Below are positions 36,354 to 45,236 of a DNA stretch of 64,000 bases, piece after piece (positions within the stretch are counted from its first letter, which is position 1; each line of letters starts with the position of its first letter). The position numbers and the translations under genes were made by a program. The notes under the pieces were generated by a model, which saw nothing but the letters and a program-made list of their open reading frames with translations, ran no database searches and was not told the DNA's origin. This stretch comes from Rosenbergiella collisarenosi. GTDB taxonomy: Bacteria; Pseudomonadota; Gammaproteobacteria; Enterobacterales; Enterobacteriaceae. The stretch spans positions 1 to 64,000 of the forward strand of contig NZ_JABBFP010000001.1 in assembly GCF_018494085.1 (NCBI RefSeq), in the 5' to 3' direction.

Positions 36354-37755
36354 ACGGCAAATTGTCATCGTGGGGGGCGGATTTTCCGGGACGATGTTAG
36401 CGATTCAGTTACTCCGCAAGGGGGATGCGAACCTTGCCATCACTCTGATCGAACCGCGGGCGCAGCTTGCCGAAGGGGTGGCCTATAGTACTCAAGATCC
36501 GGCGCATCGTATCAATGTCCCGGCGGCGAAAATGCAACTCTCAGAGTCGGAGAAAGGAGACTTTGACCGTTGGTATCGTCAGCAACCGGCTTTTCTACAG
36601 GACAGTGCAGCGTTGTGGCAGGATGGCAGCGTCTATCCACAACGACGCCAATTTGCGGCATATCTGCGAGAGAAACTCGCTCATGCGCTAAACGGCGCAA
36701 CGGCAACTTTTCGCCATGTTCAGGATTACGCGCAGGCCTATCAGCTAGGGCAGCTATTTACGCAGCAAGGACTTCGGATACCGGTTGATCAGTTGGTATT
36801 GGCAATTAGCCATCCTGCACCGCTGAAACCTGCTGTGTTTCAGGCACTCTCCACCGACTCAAACGTTATCCATAATCCTTGGCAGGATGAGAGCCTGTAT
36901 ACTCTCGAGAATAATGCTGAGGTAGCGATTATTGGAACGGGACTCACGATGGCAGATGTCATCGCCTCGTTAGTACGACAAGGCCACCGCGGGCCTATTC
37001 ATGCAATATCACGGCGGGGACAATTACCGCGAGCCAACCTTAGCGGCCATTATGATGATTACTCACTGATCCCCGCCACACCGCTCCCTACAACGGTAAG
37101 AGGATGGCTTAAGCTCATTCGTGAAAACGTCAGCGTTGCGGCACGGCATCAGCGCCCTTGGCAGTTGGTACTGGACGATGTGCGGCGGCAAGCCCAGACT
37201 ATTTGGCAGCAGCTTAGCCTCGTAGAGCAGCGGCGTTTTTATCGTCATTTGCGCCCATGGTGGGATGTTCATCGCTATCGCATCGCGCCGCAGGTGGCCG
37301 CCGTGCTCGGAGAATGCCTAGCCTCGGGTCAATTACAGATCAACGCTGGCCGCCTCATGAGCGCACAGCACATCTCTGGCAAGCTGGCGTTGACCCTTCG
37401 TCAGCGACAGGGTGGCAGTAAAACGCTGCTCGTCGATAAGGTGATCGTGACCACTGGGCCGGCTCATCAGCAACTGATCGCCAGCCAGCCCCTGCTTATC
37501 GACTTAGCGGCGCAAGCACGCATCACCGCCGACCCACTCGGCGTGGGGATCGCGGTTAACGCACATTCGCAGGCGCTTTCCCCGACTGGTACGGCTCACG
37601 ACGATCTCTTTGTCGTAGGGCCTGCAGCACGAGGCCGCTTTGGCGAGTTGATGGGCTTGCCGCAAGTGGCGGAGCACGCAGAATTTATCGCTAACCAGCT
37701 CCTCGCGATACCGATTGACACGTTGAGAGAGCGATGTCCCCGCGAGTCGAATTGA
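36346..37755 (+). CDS. FAD/NAD(P)-binding protein
   Basis: A 469-residue protein with N-terminal GGGFSG FAD motif (VIVGGGFSGTMLA) and a second Rossmann-like motif (VAIIGTGLTMADV, about residues 200-215), as in the NAD_binding_9/YdhS-like group. Central arginine/histidine-rich segments (HLRPWWDVHRYRIAP) are typical of that group. Its reaction is unknown; in this operon it may oxidise an organosulfur intermediate or pass electrons to flavin, which is only inference. Start: ATG at 36346 overlaps the end of sfnG and follows AGGAG at seven bases; an upstream in-frame ATG at 36283 lies inside sfnG. Confidence 0.78.
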   Translation: MTKRQIVIVGGGFSGTMLAIQLLRKGDANLAITLIEPRAQLAEGVAYSTQDPAHRINVPAAKMQLSESEKGDFDRWYRQQPAFLQDSAALWQDGSVYPQRRQFAAYLREKLAHALNGATATFRHVQDYAQAYQLGQLFTQQGLRIPVDQLVLAISHPAPLKPAVFQALSTDSNVIHNPWQDESLYTLENNAEVAIIGTGLTMADVIASLVRQGHRGPIHAISRRGQLPRANLSGHYDDYSLIPATPLPTTVRGWLKLIRENVSVAARHQRPWQLVLDDVRRQAQTIWQQLSLVEQRRFYRHLRPWWDVHRYRIAPQVAAVLGECLASGQLQINAGRLMSAQHISGKLALTLRQRQGGSKTLLVDKVIVTTGPAHQQLIASQPLLIDLAAQARITADPLGVGIAVNAHSQALSPTGTAHDDLFVVGPAARGRFGELMGLPQVAEHAEFIANQLLAIPIDTLRERCPRESN

Positions 37756-37826
37756 TCCCGTAGCCTGACCTTATTCCTTTATTGATTAACGACGAACGGC
37801 ATCATGGATGCTGTCGAGGAGACTCT

Positions 37827-39236
37827 ATGTCTGTAAAACGTGAAATTCGCTTTAATGCCTTCGATATGAACTGTGTTGGCCATCAATCCCCTGGACTGTG
37901 GGCGCATCCCCGTGACCGTTCTTGGCAATATAAAGAACTCTCCTACTGGACCGATCTGGCCAAACTCCTAGAGAAAGGTAAATTCGACGGCCTCTTTATT
38001 GCCGATGTATTGGGTGTATACGATGTATTGGATAACAGTAATGAGGCCGCGATAAGGCAGGCAACACAGGTACCGGTCAACGATCCCCTCGCTTTAATTA
38101 CCCCAATGGCTATGGTTACCGAGCATTTAGGGTTTGGGTTAACGGCCTCTCTCTCCTTTGAACACCCTTATCCCTTCGCTCGACGCCTCTCTACGCTTGA
38201 CCATCTTACGCAGGGGCGTATTGGCTGGAATATTGTCACCTCTTACCTTGAGAGTGGCGCCCGTAATATCGGGCACTCTGCGCAGACTGACCATGATGCA
38301 CGTTACGATTATGCGGATGAATATCTACAGGTCGTCTATAAGCTCTGGGAAGGGAGCTGGGAAGAGGGGGCGGTATTACGGGATCGTCAGCGGCAGATCT
38401 TTAGCGATCCTAATAAGATCCACCCTATCAATCACCAAGGGCACTTTTTCCAAGTCCCCGGGATCCATCTCTGCGAGCCTTCACCGCAGCGTACCCCGGT
38501 TCTTTACCAAGCGGGAGCCTCAAGTCGAGGTAAACAATTTGCCGCAGAGCATGCGGAATGTGTTTTCGTCGCCTCCCCCTCAAAGGCTCTGCTTAAGAAA
38601 ACCGTCGCAGACATTCGCCAACGTGCCGCCGCGGTCGGTCGAGACCCCTACAGTATTTTAATTTTTAATCTCCAAACGCTGATCGTCGATGAGACTGACC
38701 ATAAAGCACAGGCGAAATGGCAGGAGTATAAGCAATACGTCAGTTACGAGGGAGCACTCGCGTTACTTTCCGGCTGGACAGGTATCGATTTTGGTCAGTA
38801 CCAGCCAGACCAAGTATTAAAACATATTCACACTAATGCGATTCAATCTGCGGTAGAGACGTTTTCCAGCGCCGATCCGTCTCGACAATGGACCGTCCAG
38901 GGGCTTGCCGATTGGGTAGGGATTGGCGGTTTTGGGCCCTTACTCGTGGGAAGTCCACAAACCGTTGCCGACGAGTTACAAAGCTGGGTCGAAGAGACCG
39001 ATGTGGACGGGTTCAATCTCGCTTATGCGGTGACGCACGAGACGTTTAGTGATGTGGTTGAATTATTGGTGCCGGAATTACAGAAACGGGGCGTCTATAA
39101 ACAGGACTATCAGCCTGGAACGCTGCGCGAAAAGCTCTTTTCTAAGAGCCCGCGTCTTCAATCTCCACATCCTGCCGTAGGTTATCGTCGTCACACTGCA
39201 TCAAGCCCTGTGACTGGGCAACAGGAGGTGACATGA
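37827..39236 (+). CDS. NtaA/SnaA/DszA-family FMN-dependent monooxygenase
   Basis: A 469-residue luciferase-like monooxygenase of the NtaA/SnaA/DszA/DmoA branch. Signatures include RFNAFDMNC, a long insertion after the first strands, RIGWNIVTSYLESGARNIG, YADEYLQVVYKLWEGSW and GASSRGKQFAAEHAECVF. Members oxidise nitrilotriacetate, sulfones (DszA) or dimethylsulfide (DmoA) with FMNH2; here the neighbours argue for a sulfide or sulfone. Start: ATG at 37827 behind GAGGAG; the frame begins at 37782 without a site. A gap of about 70 bases precedes it. The C-terminal 40 residues are basic and variable. Confidence 0.85.
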   Translation: MSVKREIRFNAFDMNCVGHQSPGLWAHPRDRSWQYKELSYWTDLAKLLEKGKFDGLFIADVLGVYDVLDNSNEAAIRQATQVPVNDPLALITPMAMVTEHLGFGLTASLSFEHPYPFARRLSTLDHLTQGRIGWNIVTSYLESGARNIGHSAQTDHDARYDYADEYLQVVYKLWEGSWEEGAVLRDRQRQIFSDPNKIHPINHQGHFFQVPGIHLCEPSPQRTPVLYQAGASSRGKQFAAEHAECVFVASPSKALLKKTVADIRQRAAAVGRDPYSILIFNLQTLIVDETDHKAQAKWQEYKQYVSYEGALALLSGWTGIDFGQYQPDQVLKHIHTNAIQSAVETFSSADPSRQWTVQGLADWVGIGGFGPLLVGSPQTVADELQSWVEETDVDGFNLAYAVTHETFSDVVELLVPELQKRGVYKQDYQPGTLREKLFSKSPRLQSPHPAVGYRRHTASSPVTGQQEVT

Positions 39237-40243
39237 TTAGTGTTGAAAATCTCTCGAAAGAGTACCTCTCGGCTCAAGGCCAGCGGCATACCATCCTTGA
39301 GAATATCTCGTTGGATGTGCCTGCAGGTTCGATCACTGCCGTCGTCGGGCCGAGCGGTGCTGGAAAATCGACCTTAGCAAAATGTATTTCGTTACTCGAA
39401 AATCCGAGCCGAGGGCGGATTTTAGTCGACGGTATCGATTTATCGACGCTATCCGGTGAGGCGCTGCGACGTCAAAGGCGCTTGATCGGGTCAGTGTTCC
39501 AATCGGCCGCGCTATTACAGCGTAAAACCGTCTGGCAAAATATCGCTCTGCCATTACAGTGGCTGGGGGTCGTGCCACATCAAATAACCTCGCACGTCAA
39601 TCAGCTCTTAGAGAGTGTCGGATTGACCCATAAGGCTAACGTCTACCCGGCGCAACTTTCTGGCGGCCAGCAGCAGCGGGTAGGAATTGCACGAGCCTTA
39701 GCGCTTAATCCTAAGGTACTTTTAGCCGACGAAGCGACCTCTGGCCTCGACCCGCAGACAACGCAGTCGATTATCGCGTTACTTAAGCGGCTTAGAGACG
39801 AATACCGTTTAGCAATCGTCGTGATCACTCACGAGATGGATGTGGTACGCCAAGCGGCCGATGCCGTCGCCTGCATTGAACAGGGTAAACTTATCCAGTT
39901 TGGGCGGGTAGAACAGCTGCTCAGCTCGCCGCACTCATTGTTAGCGAACCAGCTCTTCCCACTTACTCCTTTGCCTAGCACTAAGGCCATCGAAGTGAGC
40001 CTGCGTTATACCGCTAAGATGGTGACCTTTGATTGGGTCTCTAGACTGGCCCAGCAAGGCATTCTTATCGATATTCTGGCTGCTCACTTGGAAAATGTGG
40101 CTGGCTGCTTGGTGGGGCGTATGCGCATAGCCATATCACCATCAGCGGGTTTCGATATCGACCACTTTGTTCAACAACTTCACGCCTGGGGGCTGCATCT
40201 GGATCACCCGCTGCCGCTCTCAGTATTTCAGGAGGCAGGATGA
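39233..40243 (+). CDS. ABC transporter ATPase, MetN-like with NIL domain
   Basis: A 336-residue ATPase. Walker A GPSGAGKST (39-47), signature LSGGQQQR (142-149) and Walker B VLLADEAT (162-169) are intact. The C-terminal roughly 100 residues form the NIL/ferredoxin-like domain that in MetN binds methionine and inhibits transport. With the next two genes it forms a methionine-uptake-type importer, but the sulfone/sulfonate neighbourhood suggests another organosulfur substrate. The ATGA overlap with the monooxygenase gene couples translation. Confidence 0.87.
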   Translation: MISVENLSKEYLSAQGQRHTILENISLDVPAGSITAVVGPSGAGKSTLAKCISLLENPSRGRILVDGIDLSTLSGEALRRQRRLIGSVFQSAALLQRKTVWQNIALPLQWLGVVPHQITSHVNQLLESVGLTHKANVYPAQLSGGQQQRVGIARALALNPKVLLADEATSGLDPQTTQSIIALLKRLRDEYRLAIVVITHEMDVVRQAADAVACIEQGKLIQFGRVEQLLSSPHSLLANQLFPLTPLPSTKAIEVSLRYTAKMVTFDWVSRLAQQGILIDILAAHLENVAGCLVGRMRIAISPSAGFDIDHFVQQLHAWGLHLDHPLPLSVFQEAG

Positions 40244-40938
40244 AAGCACCCGATGTGATGAGCCAAGATACGCCTTGGCCAGATATTCATACCTTACTTA
40301 TTCCTGCTTATCTTGAGACGTGGCTGATGGTCGCCATCGTCATGATTGCGGTATTGAGTGTGGGAGGATTATTGGGGATCATTCTTTTCAATACTTCCCG
40401 TTATGGCTTATTTCCAAAATCTAGCCTTTATCATCTGCTAAGCGGCGTAACAAATATCGGACGTTCACTCCCCTTTTTGGTGCTTATGGCCGCCATTATC
40501 CCACTGACGTTTTGGCTTACAGGAACGACGATAGGCATCCCCGCAGCGGTGATCCCGATGATCGTGGCAGGTATCCCTTTCTTTGCTCGTTTAGTTGAGA
40601 ACGCATTACGCGAAGTTCCTACCGAGGTGACTTCTGTGGGTATCGTCTGCGGAGGATCGGCGTGGCAGATTATTGCTCACGCACAGCTCAGCGAGGCCCT
40701 GCCGGCGATCGTTGCCGCCGCGGTCGTTAATGTGATCGCCATGATCGAATACTCGGCGATAGCCGGGACGATCGGCGCAGGGGGGATCGGCTATCTTGCC
40801 GTCGTCTATGGTTATCAACGCTTTGATAACCACATTATGATCGCCACGATCGTGACGTTGGTGATCACCATTCAAGCCGTCCAGTTTATCGGCGATCGGT
40901 TAGTCGCAGCGTTACAACCAAAACACATAAGGGGTTGA
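40240..40938 (+). CDS. ABC transporter permease, MetI-like
   Basis: A 232-residue inner-membrane permease with about five membrane segments and the EAA-type loop (ENALREVPTEVTSVGIVCGGS...) that docks on the ATPase. It closely resembles MetI, including GRSLPFLVLMAAIIP and IEYSAIAGTIGAGGIGYLAV. It overlaps both flanking genes by four bases. Confidence 0.9.
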   Translation: MKAPDVMSQDTPWPDIHTLLIPAYLETWLMVAIVMIAVLSVGGLLGIILFNTSRYGLFPKSSLYHLLSGVTNIGRSLPFLVLMAAIIPLTFWLTGTTIGIPAAVIPMIVAGIPFFARLVENALREVPTEVTSVGIVCGGSAWQIIAHAQLSEALPAIVAAAVVNVIAMIEYSAIAGTIGAGGIGYLAVVYGYQRFDNHIMIATIVTLVITIQAVQFIGDRLVAALQPKHIRG

Positions 40939-41819
40939 ACATGAACCACTCTGATTTCGAGTTACGTAAAAAGCGTCGCTGGCCGCTAGGGATCGCCATT
41001 CTTCTTATTGTTGTCGTTATCGCGATAGTGGCTCAACACGTTTTCTCCCAGCGCCGTGCCCCCGTGACGTTTAGTTCTCATCTGAGCGTACATTTCGAAC
41101 CGGCGATGGCCGGTGAGCAGACTATTATCGATTACGTGGCACAGCATATTGCCCCAGATTACGGGATCTCGATTCAGTCAGTCGGGCTTGAAGATCCTGT
41201 ACAGGCCGATCGGGCCGTTGCAAACGGGCAGTATGCCGCTACGGTTTATCAGCACCAGTGGTGGCTAAAGCAAGTCGTGGAGGCAAACCACTTCGCATTG
41301 ACGGCTACAGAACCTTTATTTCAATGGGCCTTTGGGATCTATTCTGATCGCTATTCAACGATCGAACAATTACCGCAAGGGGCGACGATTGTGGTCCCTG
41401 ATGATGGGGCTAATCAGGGACAAGCACTCTGGATGCTGCAACGCCTTGGGCTCATCCAATTGGCCACAAACATTGAACCGCGGAGCGCGAAGCTGAGCGA
41501 TATTCGCGAGAACCCCCATCATTTTAGATTTAAAGAATTAAGCCTACTCACTATGCCAAGAGTACTTAACTCGGTAGATGCCGCCATCGGTTATGTTTCA
41601 CAATTCGATGCCGGTAAGGTTGGGCGTGAGAAAGGAATACTTTTCCCTCCTGCGCCGAGGACCTTTGCCTCTCAGCTTGTCGTAGGGAGTGCCTATCTTA
41701 AGGACCCCGCGATCCAAAAGCTGATTCAAGCGTTTTCTGATAAGCGATTACAGCAGTGGTTAGCGACTACCGACGATCCCAAAGTTAAAGGGGTGTTAGT
41801 CCCAATTTCTCAGCAGTGA
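40935..41819 (+). CDS. NLPA/MetQ-family substrate-binding protein, membrane-anchored
   Basis: A 294-residue binding protein of the MetQ/NLPA family (VGLEDPVQADRAVANGQYAATVYQHQWWL, then VVPDDGANQGQALWMLQRLGLIQL, then AAIGYVSQFDAG). Unlike MetQ it has no lipobox and no cysteine near the N-terminus. A charged start (ELRKKRRW) is followed by an uncleaved-looking hydrophobic helix (about 17-36), so it is probably tethered by a membrane helix. It is the third gene of the importer, overlapping the permease by four bases; the ligand is unknown. Confidence 0.85.
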   Translation: MNMNHSDFELRKKRRWPLGIAILLIVVVIAIVAQHVFSQRRAPVTFSSHLSVHFEPAMAGEQTIIDYVAQHIAPDYGISIQSVGLEDPVQADRAVANGQYAATVYQHQWWLKQVVEANHFALTATEPLFQWAFGIYSDRYSTIEQLPQGATIVVPDDGANQGQALWMLQRLGLIQLATNIEPRSAKLSDIRENPHHFRFKELSLLTMPRVLNSVDAAIGYVSQFDAGKVGREKGILFPPAPRTFASQLVVGSAYLKDPAIQKLIQAFSDKRLQQWLATTDDPKVKGVLVPISQQ

Positions 41820-41995
41820 TGCATAAATAGTCTTAATACAATGGGCGTAGGGAGGCTCAGGACTGCCTTCGCCATAATTTAATTAACTTATTGAATTTAA
41901 TGAAATAGATATCTTTATTTTCTATTTTGCCGGTGATGAAAGACGTTCTATAACCGACGCATAACAAACTATCGATCATTGATTAAGAGGGTGCT
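41820..41995. other. intergenic hairpin and leader
   Basis: ATGGGCGTAGGGAGGC and GCCTTCGCCAT (41841-41875) can pair as an interrupted stem behind the binding-protein gene, without a U-tract; it may be a weak terminator. The remaining A/T-rich 110 bases could hold a promoter for the MFS gene. No -24/-12 element with the right spacing was found here. Confidence 0.35.
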
Positions 41996-43443
41996 ATGAG
42001 TTCACTAAATATTGAGTCGGAGCCGTCAGTGGTTTCGCTCGCGACATCGACACCCATTCGCTCAGTTAGCGATGTGGCGCAGCTGATTAATACATCGAGT
42101 CAGAAGAGTCATTATGCTCGCTGGATCGTCTTTCTTGCTCTGGGGGGGTATTTTTAGATGCTTACGATCTCACCACGCTCTCTTACGGTATCGACGATGT
42201 GGTGCGGGAGTTCCATTTAACCCCGACCCTCACCGGGGTCGTGGCCTCGGCAATTATGGTCGGGACGATTATTGGTAATCTCCTAGGGGGCTGGCTAACG
42301 GATAAGTATGGGCGTTATTCGGTGTTTATGGCCGATATGCTGTTCTTTGTTGTCTCAGCGATTGCCGCAGGGTTAGCCCCTAACGTATGGGTGTTAATCG
42401 GCGCGCGGTTTTTGATGGGGATCGGTGTGGGGGTGGATCTGCCGGTGGCGATGGCGTATTTAGCCGAGTTTTCTAAGTTTACCGGTAAAGCCAATAAGGC
42501 TTCACGCGTCGCCTCGTGGTGCCCGATGTGGTATGCGGCCTCGACCGTCTGTTTTTTACTGATTTTTGGCCTCTATTTTCTGCTCCCCCCACAACACATC
42601 GATTGGCTATGGCGCGCGTCATTACTCTTTGGAGCCGTGCCCGCGTTGTTGATTATCGCAGTGCGTAGTCGTTTCATGAACGAATCCCCATTGTGGGCCG
42701 CTAACCAAGGCGATCTCAATGGAGCGGTGCGTATTCTAAAGAAATCTTATGGGATCGAGGCGCACAATGCCCTACCCGAGGAGGTGCAGAGCGTGCAGAA
42801 GCCGCCTAAGGTCAGTTACCGTGAACTGTTCAAAGCCCCTTACCGCCAACGTACGTTGGTCTCATCAGTCATGAATGTCTGTGTATCTTTTGAATATACG
42901 GCGATTGCTTTTTTTCTTCCTTCAATTCTCGCCCAGTTTTTGGGAGCGGGAGTGTTCGAGACAATTTCAGCCTCATTGGGGCTTAATGCCCTCTTTGCCT
43001 TGACGGGGGGATTGTTAGGGATGCGCTTAGCCTGGAAATTTGCAAGCCGGCATGTGGCGATAGCGGGATTCGCTCTACAGTTTATCGCGCTGACTATTCT
43101 TGCGATCACCGGGCACCCGACATCCACCATCGCGATCGTTGTAGCCATTCTGATGCTGGGGTTATGGTTATTTGCAGAAGGGTTTGGGCCTGGGGCACAG
43201 ATTATGGTCTATCCCTCGTTATCGTATCCCACGCATATTCGGGCCACGGGGGTCGGTTTTAGTCGCGCACTCTCGGGCATCGGTAGTGCGTTAGCATTAT
43301 TTATCTTACCCATATTACAGGCGAAGTTTGGCACCAATATGTTTTGGTTTGTCGCACTAAGCGCCGCGTTACCGATCATTTTCTTACTCATTATTCGCTT
43401 TGAGCCCACCGCACACGATATCGATTTTGAACCAGGAGTTTAA
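41996..43443 (+). pseudogene. MFS transporter with a -1 frameshift at a G7 run
   Basis: An MFS permease of about 482 residues when joined. The first frame starts at ATG 41996 (Shine-Dalgarno AAGAGGG) and gives an N-terminal tail and helix 1 (WIVFLALGG) before TAG at 42152-42154. From 42148 the next frame continues as VFLDAYDLTTLSYGIDDV, the conserved helix-1 region of the metabolite:H+ symporter branch, then GGWLTDKYGRYSVF and ten further segments. The shift lies in CTG GGG GGG TAT (42140-42151): one base is missing, or a -1 slip on G-GGG-GGG restores the frame. It is called as a disrupted gene, with recoding as an alternative. It probably transported an organosulfur compound. Confidence 0.75.
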
Positions 43444-43444
43444 T

Positions 43445-44650
43445 ATGAGCCAGCACCCGTCGTTCCAACAGCTCGCCAACCAGTTCCGCCCTCTTTTCGC
43501 ACAGATTGCGCAGGGGACGGTACAACGAGAACGAGATCGCGAGCTGCCGTACCAGCCCTTAGCCTGGTTGAAAGCGGCTAAATTCGGTACGTTGCGTATC
43601 CCCGTTGAACAAGGCGGATACGGCGTCTCGTTGCCGCAGCTGTTTATATTACTGACTGAGCTTGCAGAGGCCGATTCGAATCTGCCTCAAGCCTTACGCG
43701 CGCACTTTGCATTTGTGGAAGATTTGCTGAATCAGCCTGATACCGAACTTCGTCGACGTTGGTTTGCACGCTTTATCGATGGAGAGTTAGTCGGTAGCGG
43801 CTGGACAGAAGTCGGAGACGTGAAGGTTGGGGAGGTGATAACCAAAGTTACTCCTCAGAGCGACGGCTGGTGGCTTAACGGCGAAAAATTTTATAGCACC
43901 GGGGCGTTATATGCCGACTGGATCGATGTGTATGCGCAGCGGGAGGATGACGGCAGCGATGTGATTGCACTGGTGAATGTTCATCAATCTGGCGTCGAGC
44001 GAGAAGACGACTGGGACGGGTTCGGCCAGCGTTTGACCGGTAGTGGTACCACTCGCTTTATTCAAGCGAAGGTCGAGCAGGCGCATGTTTATCCTTTTAG
44101 TCAGCGCTTTCGTTACCAGACTGCCTTCTATCAGCAAGTGCTTCTCAGCGCCTTGGCGGGGATAAGCAAAGCACTGACGCGCGATGCGAGCGCGGCAGTC
44201 GCGGCTCGACAACGTGTCTATAGTCACGGTAATGCGAACTTGGTGAGGCACGATGCCCAAGTCCTGCAGGTGGTCGGCCAGCTTGCCAGCTGGTCCTACG
44301 CAGTAGAAGCGACGGTCGACCGCGCCTCACAAGCCCTTGAGTACGCGTTTACGGTGCACGATAGCGGCGATGAGGAACTTATTCAGCAAGCGAATATCGC
44401 AGCAGAGGTCGAGGTCGCTAAAGCTCAAGTTATCGCCACGGAATGGGTACTCCGTGGCGCGAGCGAACTCTTTAATGCGTTGGGGGCTTCCGATACGCGT
44501 CTCAGTAAGGCGCTCGATCGACATTGGCGTAATGCGCGTACGCTCTCTTCCCATAACCCAGTGATTTATAAGATTAGAAATATTGGCGATTGGCACGTTA
44601 ACAAGAATACCCCTACCTTTATCTGGCAGATTGGTAAGGGCGGCGATTGA
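43445..44650 (+). CDS. acyl-CoA dehydrogenase-like monooxygenase (DszC/SfnB-like)
   Basis: A 401-residue protein with the acyl-CoA dehydrogenase fold of the DszC/SfnB branch: LRIPVEQGGYGVSLPQLF, SGWTEVGDVKVGEV..., WWLNGEKFYSTGALYADW, and a C-terminal helical bundle with RGASELFNALGASDTRLSKALDRHWRNARTLSSHNP. In this branch FMNH2/O2 is used to oxidise sulfur compounds instead of dehydrogenating acyl-CoA. It is the last gene of the sulfur island. Start: ATG at 43445 just behind the MFS stop, with AGGAG six bases upstream inside that gene. Confidence 0.85.
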   Translation: MSQHPSFQQLANQFRPLFAQIAQGTVQRERDRELPYQPLAWLKAAKFGTLRIPVEQGGYGVSLPQLFILLTELAEADSNLPQALRAHFAFVEDLLNQPDTELRRRWFARFIDGELVGSGWTEVGDVKVGEVITKVTPQSDGWWLNGEKFYSTGALYADWIDVYAQREDDGSDVIALVNVHQSGVEREDDWDGFGQRLTGSGTTRFIQAKVEQAHVYPFSQRFRYQTAFYQQVLLSALAGISKALTRDASAAVAARQRVYSHGNANLVRHDAQVLQVVGQLASWSYAVEATVDRASQALEYAFTVHDSGDEELIQQANIAAEVEVAKAQVIATEWVLRGASELFNALGASDTRLSKALDRHWRNARTLSSHNPVIYKIRNIGDWHVNKNTPTFIWQIGKGGD

Positions 44651-44990
44651 CGGTGAGTTGCTTAATACTCTAATTCTTTAGCTGGACTACGGTGTGGTGT
44701 GATACGTCAGTATTTCACCGCGCCGCTCTCGATCACCGACCCTCTTTGCGTTCTAACACACTCATCTTTAATCGTTTTACCTCGACTCATCTCTTTTTAT
44801 CGATACTTTTCAACAGTCGCTCGTAACAAAGACTACGATCCTCATTCTCGGTAGTAACACGCGTTTTCTTATGGCTGGCTGATCCGACGATTAATAATTA
44901 TGCAAAGCGCACATATAGTTAATAAGGTTATAGTAACCTAGGTTATTATTATCTCAGTTAAACAAATTAATAAAATTAATCATTAAGGAG
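44651..44990. other. intergenic region with GGTTA/TAACC repeats
   Basis: About 340 bases. At 44922-44950 three half-sites alternate: GGTTA-TAG-TAACC-TA-GGTTA, containing the perfect 12-bp palindrome TAACCTAGGTTA (44934-44945). It lies about 50 bases before the BhsA-like gene, where a repressor or activator would act. No coding frame was recognised in the remainder and no clear terminator for the sulfur operon. Confidence 0.45.
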
Positions 44991-44996
44991 TTCCCC

Positions 44997-45236
44997 ATGA
45001 AAAGCTTAAAAACATTAGCTATTGCTACCATCGCAACGCTCTCTTTAGCCTCATTCGGTAGTTTCGCGCAGAGCGTCTCAGTAACCGACTCTACGCTGGA
45101 CGGCGCCGAATCTCAGATCGCTGCATTGGCTCATCAATCAGGTGGCCACTACAAAATCACCGGTGCAAGTTCGAATAATTTCGTACGCATGACCGCAGAC
45201 ATTAACGATGCCTCATCTCATGGCTTAAAAAATTAA
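44997..45236 (+). CDS. BhsA/McbA-like (DUF1471) small periplasmic protein
   Basis: A 79-residue protein with a signal peptide of about 24 residues (ending SFA) and a single DUF1471-type domain (SQIAALAHQSGGHYKITGASSNNFVRMTADIND). E. coli relatives such as BhsA, McbA and YhcN are induced by stress and affect biofilm and outer-membrane permeability. The Shine-Dalgarno AAGGAG precedes ATG. It stands alone; control probably runs through the palindrome upstream. The domain is slightly diverged at the C-terminus. Confidence 0.8.
   Translation: MKSLKTLAIATIATLSLASFGSFAQSVSVTDSTLDGAESQIAALAHQSGGHYKITGASSNNFVRMTADINDASSHGLKN

Noticed and set aside
37796-37813. GG-N10-GC spacing that resembles a second sigma-54 promoter before the DszA-like gene
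   Set aside because: Both boxes deviate from consensus, and the implied transcript start (about 37823) would lie after the ribosome site of the gene starting at 37827.
39233-41819. Calling the ABC genes metN, metI and metQ outright
   Set aside because: The context is organosulfur oxidation and the binding protein lacks the lipobox, so methionine as substrate is not supported by the neighbours.
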